Origin: Symbiodinium natans
Taxonomy: Eukaryota; Sar; Dinophyceae; Suessiales; Symbiodiniaceae
Length of the DNA stretch: 12,459 bases
Assembly: GCA_905221605.1 (NCBI GenBank)
Contig: CAJNDS010002599.1
Span: 311,001-323,459 of the forward strand
Direction: 5' to 3'
Below, in pieces: positions 7,768 through 12,459 of this stretch. Position 1 is the stretch's first letter; each line of letters begins with the position of its first letter. The position numbers and the translations under genes were made by a program. Under the pieces are notes generated by a model. The model was not told the origin of the DNA. It worked only from the letters and a program-made list of their open reading frames with translations, and did not search any database.

Positions 7768-8518
7768 CTTCCAACACGGGACTCGGTACAATACTTTGCA
7801 TTGCTTTCTGTCGTGCGAATGGCAGTCCGGTTGAATGTTCCGCCTGTCGCTGGTGGCTTGAGACACCGTTGAAACCCAAACCCTAAACTTTCTAAACCCC
7901 CACGATAATCCCTCTGCACCCAAAGGGTGCCCTACAAACCCCCGAACCTAAGTCCCGAAACCCTAAATAAACACTAAACCCTAAACTCTGAACCCTAAAT
8001 TCCCACCCGACCTGCTTGGGCCGTACCCACCCTTTACTAGGGTGCCTGGACCCAGAATTATACCCGGGCTGAGCCTTCTACTTCCAAGGGGAACCTCTTC
8101 CTCTTGATGAGAATACCCTAAATGTGTGGCCGGAATCCTTCCGTGATCCTTTCCTTGGAGGGTATCATTTGGCCTTTGCCCCCCCCCCCCCGGGACCCCC
8201 CTGCCCCCTCCCCGCTTTGCCCGCACTGGCCCTTTTAGCCTGGCCCGCTGACCCCCTGCCCCCTACTCCCTGGCGCCCCCTGGCCCCCCCGAAAAGTTCG
8301 AAGCAATGGTGGGAATTGAGGGCGACAGCCCTAAACCCTAAAAGGCAGTGGTTTGGGTGGTGGCCTGCGAAAGCTCACAGCGGGTGGGGAGAAAGATGAA
8401 AATTGTTGGCCTGCAATGAAACCAAGTGCCTTCGCGTGACATGCCGCCCCCCAACACCCCCTGGGTGTGTCGGGGCGCCATTTCCACATGGCATCTACTG
8501 CCGCTGCGCGGCGAGACG
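7768..8518. other. Spacer with decayed telomeric units and a C-rich block
   Basis: C-orientation units decay through 7873-7885 and 7935-8000 (CCCGAAA, CCCTAAA, CTCTGAA). Frames at 7981-8226, 8124-8399 and 8338-8538 start with GTG or TTG, and their proline or glycine richness comes from base composition. No gene can be supported. Confidence 0.5.
8176..8296. repeat. Cytosine-rich low-complexity block
   Basis: About 120 bases dominated by runs of C, including 13 consecutive C at 8179-8191 and repeated CCCCCTG and CCCTGGC-like phrases. The minus strand has many G-runs, so quadruplex formation is possible. Confidence 0.8.
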
Positions 8519-8566
8519 CCTAAACCCTCAACCCTCAACCCTAAACCCTAAACCCTAACCCTAGAC
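8519..8566 (-). repeat. Interstitial telomeric tract, C orientation
   Basis: CCCTCAA twice, CCCTAAA twice, CCCTAA (six bases) and CCCTAGA. The six-base unit is the TTAGGG type, a single shortened copy. Confidence 0.93.
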
Positions 8567-8663
8567 CGCCCTACTACGAGCCAGGGTGGGCAGCCGACAT
8601 CGGCGCACGAAGTTGGCGCCGTTGCTTGCGCCAGGACGAAGGCTTCGGCATGTTCGGGGGGGT

Positions 8664-8698
8664 ATAGGGTTTAGGGTTTAGTGTTTAACGTTTAGGGA
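8664..8698 (+). repeat. Interstitial telomeric tract, G orientation
   Basis: TATAGGG, TTTAGGG, TTTAGTG, TTTAACG, TTTAGGG. It runs straight into the duplicated 54-bp unit that follows. Confidence 0.88.
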
Positions 8699-8805
8699 GC
8701 TTTCGGGCGGGGCAGAGTCTTAGGGTTGAAACTTCTGTGTCTTGTTTAGGGTTTAGGGAGCTTTGGGGCGGGGCAGAGTCTTAGGGCTGAAGCTTCTATG
8801 TCTTA
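8691..8805 (+). repeat. 54-bp direct duplication separated by one TTTAGGG
   Basis: Unit 1 is 8691-8744 and unit 2 is 8752-8805. Both begin TTTAGGGAGCTTT and contain GGGGCAGAGTCTTAGGG, with only a few mismatches. The seven bases between them (8745-8751) are exactly one TTTAGGG. Confidence 0.95.
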
Positions 8806-8940
8806 GGCAGCGTATTCGGTTGTCGCAGAGGGGGCTGTGTATGTAAGAGTCGGTCCCTCAACTTTCCTGGAAGAAACAAGGGAGCTAAGCTTGACATGGT
8901 CAGCGCGCAGGCGTGGGTGACAAATTGTGTGGTGGCATGA
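8806..8940. other. Spacer, nothing recognised
   Basis: No open frame, inverted repeat or telomeric unit of note. Confidence 0.4.
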
Positions 8941-8971
8941 CCTAAACCCTAAGCCCTAAACCCTACACCCC
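8941..8971 (-). repeat. Interstitial telomeric tract, C orientation
   Basis: CCTAAA, CCCTAAG, CCCTAAA, CCCTACA, then CCCC. Confidence 0.9.
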
Positions 8972-8995
8972 AGCTGAACGTGGAGATGCGTGACA

Positions 8996-9047
8996 CGACT
9001 TCTATAGGAGAGCTGTCAAATCGACTTCTATAGGAGAGCTGTCAAAT
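8996..9047 (+). repeat. Perfect 26-bp tandem duplication
   Basis: CGACTTCTATAGGAGAGCTG plus TCAAAT occurs twice in a row without mismatch, and CG after the second copy may start a third. Identity of both copies points to a recent event. It lies 25 bases after a telomeric tract. Confidence 0.98.
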
Positions 9048-9117
9048 CGTCAGGGCACTGCACGCCAAGCGCCAGCATCCGTGTCAGGAACGGAGGTCTC
9101 CTCCCACTTGCTGTTGA

Positions 9118-9165
9118 CCCAAAGCGCCCAATACCCCTTAAAGAGCCCAATACCCTTTAATTGAA
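9118..9165. repeat. Two extra copies of the foldback left terminus
   Basis: ACCCAAAGCGCCCAATACCCC (about 9118-9138) and AAAGAGCCCAATACCCTTTA (about 9140-9159) resemble the left end of the 9166-9385 element and lie in the same direction just before it. They may be solo ends left by earlier insertions. Confidence 0.7.
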
Positions 9166-9385
9166 CTTCACGCTTGCCTAAGAGCCCAATATCCCTTCAT
9201 TAAGGAGGATTCCGTAATATATATATATATAGATAGATAGATAGATAGATAGGGATCCTGAATCTGGATTTAAGGTAAATATTCCTTCTTTACAGAATGC
9301 ACCTTAAATCCAGACTCAAGATCCCAGAGTATATTTCGGAATATTCCTTAATTTCGGGATATTGGGCTCTTTGGGCAGCGTGAAG
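9166..9385. mobile_element. Well-preserved foldback (MITE-like) element, 220 bp
   Basis: The left arm 9166-9276 and right arm 9301-9385 are inverted copies over nearly their full length around a 24-base loop. The outer ends read CTTCACGCTTGCC and CTTCACGCTGCCC inward, followed by AAGAGCCCAATATCCC. The inner ends pair perfectly over 13 bp (CTGGATTTAAGGT, 9264-9276, with ACCTTAAATCCAG, 9301-9313). The left arm is longer because it holds an (AT)n-(GATA)n microsatellite. There is no coding capacity and no clear target-site duplication. Related pieces occur at 7626-7767, 9118-9165, 9674-9734 and 9781-9800, so this is a repeated family. Confidence 0.85.
9217..9253. repeat. (AT)n-(GATA)n microsatellite inside the foldback arm
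   Basis: An AT run to 9231 is followed by about five GATA units. The opposite arm has only GAGTATATTTCGG at this place, so the microsatellite grew after the arms formed. Confidence 0.93.
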
Positions 9386-9468
9386 AGTTGCCTGCGTGCT
9401 CCTTACCACATTGTTGGCCTTCGTTTGGGTTCATGCGCAGTTTATTGCGCTAAAGAAATTTGAAACCC

Positions 9469-9540
9469 AAACCCCCAAACCCCCAAACCCCCAAACCCCC
9501 AAACCCCCAAACCCCCAAACCCCCAAACCCCCAAACCCCC
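9469..9540 (-). repeat. Nine perfect octamers AAACCCCC
   Basis: Nine uninterrupted copies of an eight-base variant (TTTGGGGG on the minus strand) open a longer array. The preceding bases are AAACCC. A homogeneous block of one variant implies local amplification of that variant. Confidence 0.98.
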
Positions 9541-9624
9541 AAACCCCAAACCCCAAACCCTAAACCCCAAACCCCAAACCCCAAACCCTAAACCCTAAAC
9601 CCTAAACCCTAAACCCTAAACCCC
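9541..9624 (-). repeat. Ordered heptamer blocks AAACCCC then AAACCCT
   Basis: In strict seven-base phase: AAACCCC twice, AAACCCT, AAACCCC three times, AAACCCT five times and a final AAACCCC. It continues the octamer block without a break. Confidence 0.98.
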
Positions 9625-9673
9625 TTGCCGGGCAAAGGGTTCTAGATTTGGGGCTCCCGGAGGACTTCCATTC

Positions 9674-9734
9674 AGGATCCCTAAAAAACAAACTTAAGGA
9701 ATATTCCCTAATTTAAGGGATATTGGGCTCTTTG
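9674..9734. mobile_element. Partial copy of the foldback family (right arm)
   Basis: GGATCCC, TTAAGGAATATTCC, TAATTTAAGGGATATTGGGC and TCTTTG follow in the same order as the right arm of 9166-9385. The left arm is absent. The copy ends next to telomeric DNA. Confidence 0.75.
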
Positions 9735-9739
9735 TGGCC

Positions 9740-9780
9740 CGAAACCCTAAACCCGAAACCCTAAACCCTAAACCCTAAAC
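9740..9780 (-). repeat. Telomeric tract flanked by 20-bp direct repeats
   Basis: Units CCCGAAA, CCCTAAA, CCCGAAA, then CCCTAAA three times. It lies between AAGGGATATTGGGCTCTTTG (9715-9734) and AAGGGATCTTGGGCTCTTTG (9781-9800), which differ at one base. Confidence 0.96.
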
Positions 9781-9890
9781 AAGGGATCTTGGGCTCTTTG
9801 ACCTATGGTCTCTTCAGCCTTCCGGGGCACCCCCTTCCCATTCTGCACTCAGGGCCCTTGAGGGCATCACCAGGACTCCTCGACTCGCAC

Positions 9891-9952
9891 CTGAACCCTG
9901 AACCCTGAACCCTGAACCCTGAACCCTGAACCCGAACCCTGAACCCTGAACC
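9891..9952 (-). repeat. Variant telomeric block, CCCTGAA units
   Basis: Eight or so CCCTGAA units (TTCAGGG on the minus strand), one shortened to CCCGAA. It passes through one CCCCAAA unit into the canonical array that follows. Confidence 0.96.
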
Positions 9953-10072
9953 CCAAACCCTAAACCCTAAACCCTAAACCCTAAACCCTAAACCCTAAAC
10001 CCTAAACCCTAAACCCTAAACCCTAAACCCTAAACCCTAAACCCTAAACCCTAAACCCTAAACCCTAAACCC
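9953..10072 (-). repeat. Long canonical telomeric array, C orientation
   Basis: About sixteen uninterrupted CCCTAAA units, among the longest pure runs in the window. The end is sharp (CCCAGTCTTGCC). Confidence 0.98.
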
Positions 10073-10200
10073 AGTCTTGCCTTTAAAGACGCGGATCCCT
10101 CGGACCCATCAGGTTTCTGGCCGCGGCATCCCTGTGCCTCCTCCCTTCGCTGGCATCTGGGCCTTTTGGGTCTTAAAAGGGGTTAAGGGATGAGGTTTTT
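10073..10200. other. Spacer between outward-facing telomeric arrays
   Basis: 128 bases between a C-orientation array on the left and a G-orientation array on the right. It begins with GTCTTGCCTTTAAAGAC and ends GGGTCTTAAAAGGGGTTAAG. No gene is visible. Confidence 0.5.
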
Positions 10201-10318
10201 TTTAGGGTTTAGGGTTTAGGGTTTAGGGTTTAGGGTTTAGGGTTTAGGGTTTAGGGTTTAGGGTTTAGGGTTTAGGGTTTAGGGTTCAGAGTTTAGGGTT
10301 CAGGGTTGAGGATTTAGG
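10201..10318 (+). repeat. Canonical telomeric array, G orientation
   Basis: Twelve perfect TTTAGGG units (to about 10286), then TTCAGAG, TTTAGGG, TTCAGGG, TTGAGGA and TTTAGGC. Decay is confined to the right edge. Confidence 0.98.
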
Positions 10319-10853
10319 CTCGCAGTCCTCTGGCAGCTTCCGCTGGGTTGCCTCACCCCTTTTTTGGTGTGCCCTTCGGTTGCCGCCTGAGGGCCTAGGG
10401 GTTACACAGGTTTGAGGCATTCGGCTTTAGAAAGCCAAATGCCCCTGTATAAACCCCTGGTCTTCCCAAGTCCTAAACCCCTAACACTGGAGCCCGAAAT
10501 AAACCGCCAGAAGAACACCATACATCACACCAGTAGATATGTAAGCGCGACAGAAACGCAGAATCAGTTCCCCAAACCATCCCAAACCCCTTGAAGTCCT
10601 GCACAGCTAAAGTCCGCAAACCCGAATTAAACCCCCCCAAGACACTGCAAACCCCCCAAAAACTGTAAACCCTAAAGCCCAAACAACCCCAACCCCTGAG
10701 TTAACAAAGGCTTTGCCCGCTCATGTGCTCTTAGAGGTTCTAGGGTTGTTGGACTGTAGGACTTTGGGTATCTTGGCTAAACGCAGCGATGGAGTTATGA
10801 GGGCTAAGCACAGGTCGTGGCACTTTAGGAGATAGATGTGATAAGAGCCTCAG
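10319..10853. other. Spacer with decayed C-orientation units, no gene
   Basis: Frames at 10412-10594 and 10473-10682 start with TTG and show nothing recognisable. Decayed C-rich units (AAACCCCCCC, AAACCCCCC, CCCTAAAG) lie at 10616-10700 and a few G-orientation remnants near 10730-10770. Confidence 0.5.
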
Positions 10854-10922
10854 TTTAGGGTTTAGGGTTTAGGGTTTAGGGTTTAGGGTTTAGGGTTTAG
10901 GGTTTAGGGTTTAGGGTTTAGG
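10854..10922 (+). repeat. Pure telomeric array, G orientation
   Basis: Almost ten perfect TTTAGGG units with sharp edges on both sides. Confidence 0.98.
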
Positions 10923-11052
10923 TGAAGCAGTGATGGACTGCATCCGAGGCGTTCACGGCAGGCCCTGTTCGGACTAGATCCTCGGGAGTCTTTTGCAGCG
11001 CTGCACCGAGCAAAGGCGAGGTGGTGCAAGACGTGACTCTAGGACGGACGCG

Positions 11053-11127
11053 GGGTTTAGGGTTTAGGGTTTAGGGTTTAGGGTTTAGGGTTTAGGGTTT
11101 AGGGTGCAGGGTGCAGGGTGCTAGGTT
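11053..11127 (+). repeat. Telomeric array, G orientation, with variant tail
   Basis: Seven perfect TTTAGGG units, then GCAGGGT twice and GCTAGG. The variant is again clustered in a block at one end. Confidence 0.96.
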
Positions 11128-11155
11128 GAATGTTTGGGCAGTTCTTCGGGACTAT

Positions 11156-11213
11156 AGCCCCTCTAAGAATTATTCTTTCTTGTTAGTTCTACAATTATAA
11201 AACCTAAGGGGCT
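11156..11213. repeat. Small imperfect inverted repeat
   Basis: AGCCCCTCTAAGAATTAT at the left and ATAATTATAAAACC..AGGGGCT-type sequence at the right (ending AAGGGGCT at 11213) pair imperfectly over about 18 bases. Confidence 0.4.
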
Positions 11214-11389
11214 GTTTAAGTTAATATTTGTATTCAGGTTCCAAGGGGAGTACAGAAGAAGGGGGGCAAACGTCAACAGTTGGCGTTGCTGTCATTGGTG
11301 TTTTTTGTCAGTCTCGCTGCGCTGCACGTCACAAGCACTTTCAGGCACTGCGGGCTTTGGGCTCAGAGCCTAAGCTGCGGAGAAATAGG

Positions 11390-11463
11390 CTCCCCGTATA
11401 CGAACAGTCCTTAATCAGGATTAAGCTAACTATAATCCTATTAAGGCTGTTAGTATAAGGGGG
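11390..11463. mobile_element. Strong foldback, about 74 bp, nearly no loop
   Basis: The left arm 11390-11427 (CTCCCCGTATACGAACAGTC then CTTAATCAGGATTAAGCT) is matched inversely by the right arm 11428-11463 (ACTATAATCCTATTAAGG, CTGTTAGTATAAGGGGGA) with only a few mismatches and one-base gaps. The arms meet with essentially no loop. A 76-codon frame across it begins with TTG and is not credible. Confidence 0.75.
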
Positions 11464-11556
11464 AACATCCCAACAGAGACCAGTGCACAGGCGATACAAA
11501 AAGGGAGGGTTTTTCGGAGAGGCATGGCTTCAGACATTTGGGGGTTTACGATAACA

Positions 11557-11626
11557 GGGGTACCCTCCTAGGGGTCCCTTTTTAAACGGAATTCTACTAT
11601 ACTTGGAGGTAAAAAAGGGGTACCCT
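11557..11626. repeat. Imperfect foldback with GGGTACCC motifs
   Basis: GGGGTACCCTCC and AGGGGTCCCTTTTTAA at the left face GGAGGTAAAAAAGGGGTACC at the right. The AAAAGGG-TACCCC motif also occurs at 1147-1163 inside the 1111-1266 element, so the two may be related. It runs directly into a telomeric tract. Confidence 0.5.
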
Positions 11627-11671
11627 AAACCCCAAACCCCAAACCCTAAACCCTAAACCCTAAACCCTAAA
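11622..11671 (-). repeat. Interstitial telomeric tract, C orientation
   Basis: CCCTAAA, CCCCAAA twice, then four CCCTAAA units. The order of variants resembles that at 9541-9624 and 11858-11900. Confidence 0.96.
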
Positions 11672-11777
11672 ACACTACCACCAGGAGCCACCTATGCCTC
11701 CACCTTCCTTGCCACGAAGGGCTCTGGGATCGCGAAGGCCCTACCAAGGATCGATCAGAGCCTCGCGCATTCGAATC
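11672..11777. other. Short spacer
   Basis: GGCTCTG (about 11720) pairs with CAGAGCC (about 11757). TTCGAATC near 11771 recalls a tRNA T-loop, but no flanking stem pairs, so no tRNA is called. Confidence 0.4.
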
Positions 11778-11812
11778 AGGGTTTAGGGTTTAGGGTTTAG
11801 GGTTTAGGGTTT
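11778..11812 (+). repeat. Interstitial telomeric tract, G orientation
   Basis: Five TTTAGGG units. It faces the long C-orientation array starting 45 bases later. Confidence 0.96.
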
Positions 11813-11857
11813 GTTTTTCCGAACTTTGGGGTACCTCACGCATGGAAGTTACCATCA

Positions 11858-12080
11858 CTAAACCCTAAACCCCAAACCCCAAACCCTCAACCCTAAACCC
11901 TAAACCCTAAACCCTAAACCCTAAACCTAAACCCTACCCTAACCCTAAACCCTAAACCCTAAACCTTAAACCCTAAACCCTAAACCCTAAACCCTAAACC
12001 CTAAACCCTAAACCCTAAACCCTAAACCCTAAACCCTAAACCCTAAACCCTAAACCCTAAACCCTAAACCCTAAACCCTA
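11858..12080 (-). repeat. Longest telomeric array, C orientation
   Basis: About thirty-one units. A variant left part (CCCCAAA twice, CCCTCAA, a shortened CCTAAA, CCCTACCCTAA, CCTTAAA) leads into about sixteen perfect CCCTAAA units. The clean right part ends sharply at CCCTAGATC. Confidence 0.98.
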
Positions 12081-12163
12081 GATCAGGCACGTGGGCCCGT
12101 AGGGTTTACTGGGGTTGCAGACTCCTTCAGCCTCGGAAGAGCCTGCCATGCCGACGGGAGACT

Positions 12164-12248
12164 GGGTTTAGGGTTTCGGGTTTCGGGTTTAGGGTTTCGG
12201 GTTTAGGGTTTAGGGTTTAGGGTTTAGAGCTTGTTCAGGGTTTAGGGT
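12164..12248 (+). repeat. G-orientation telomeric tract with TTTCGGG variants
   Basis: TTTAGGG alternates with TTTCGGG for about six units, followed by clean TTTAGGG, a break (AGCTTGTTCAGGG) and one last TTTAGGG. Confidence 0.95.
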
Positions 12249-12459
12249 CCGGGTCTTTGGGATTACCAAATTAGGGGGTTACATAAAGGGACCCCAATTC
12301 CCAAGCTCCCTGCAAATATGCCATAAGCGTAAGGTGAAGTAACGTAGAACGGTTCCCGCGCTTATGTAGAATGGCCACTAACTTGCATAAGTTCCGGCAA
12401 TCGGTGGTTTTCCGTGGAAAAACAAGTAGTGAGACGAACGGCATGCGTCATGCACGTGT
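12249..12459. other. Terminal spacer, no gene seen
   Basis: Two small inverted repeats: CATAAGCG (about 12322) with CGCTTATG (about 12359), and GTTTTCC/GGAAAAAC near 12407-12424. No open frame or telomeric unit is present. Confidence 0.45.

Noticed and set aside
8124-8399. Proline-rich 91-codon frame
   Set aside because: The start is GTG and the proline content comes from the C-rich block.
9469-10072. CRISPR array
   Set aside because: Repeats are 7-8 bases, head to tail, with no spacers, in eukaryotic-type DNA.
11228-11458. 76-codon frame as a gene
   Set aside because: It starts with TTG and its last third is the foldback at 11390-11463.
11765-11785. tRNA T-loop (TTCGAATC)
   Set aside because: The flanking bases do not form a T stem, and no acceptor or anticodon stem is found upstream.
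12322-12366. CATAAGCG/CGCTTATG pair as a transposon
   Set aside because: Only eight bases pair, with an unstructured interior; chance is likely.

Overview
The window is nuclear eukaryotic DNA that is almost entirely non-coding and built around the telomere-type heptamer TTTAGGG (CCCTAAA on the other strand). About thirty tracts of this heptamer and its variants (TTTGGGG, TTTCGGG, TTCAGGG, TTTGGGGG) occur in both orientations, separated by 50 to 1000 bases of other sequence. A real chromosome end would carry one uninterrupted array in one orientation, so these are interstitial telomeric sequences, not a terminus. TTTAGGG is the telomere unit of land plants, many green algae, dinoflagellates, chromerids and coccidian apicomplexans. 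Abundant scattered AAACCCT tracts plus long triplet microsatellites in mixed-GC DNA best fit the repeat-rich chromosome segments described for Eimeria and its relatives. That assignment is inference, and an alga or dinoflagellate is possible.

Layout. 1-1370: C- and G-orientation telomeric tracts around two foldback (inverted-repeat) elements, at 522-726 and 1111-1266. 1370-3920: the longest stretch poor in telomeric repeats, with two weak exon-like open stretches (1861-1961 minus, 3103-3195 plus), a head-to-head telomeric junction at 2430-2602 and a G16/C11 homopolymer pair. 3920-5016: degenerate telomeric tracts in alternating orientation. 5207-5623: a large (AGT)n/(ACT)n microsatellite, open in several frames on both strands. 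6258-6625: a second large G-to-C converging telomeric pair. 7119-8810: more tracts, a foldback element, a C-rich block and a 54-bp duplication separated by exactly one TTTAGGG. 8941-9800: a 26-bp perfect tandem duplication and a well-preserved foldback element (9166-9385) with several related termini nearby, one pair of which flanks a telomeric tract as 20-bp direct repeats. 9463-12250: the longest telomeric arrays, some in ordered blocks of variant units, and another strong foldback at 11390-11463.

No protein-coding gene, rRNA or tRNA can be supported with confidence. Most open stretches start only at GTG or TTG, cross telomeric repeats, or follow from triplet repeats. The interest lies in the repeat architecture: telomeric DNA inserted in both directions, converging junctions resembling chromosome-end fusions, short duplications next to telomeric insertions, and at least one family of short non-autonomous foldback elements ending in a motif like CCCAAAGAGCCCAATATCCC.
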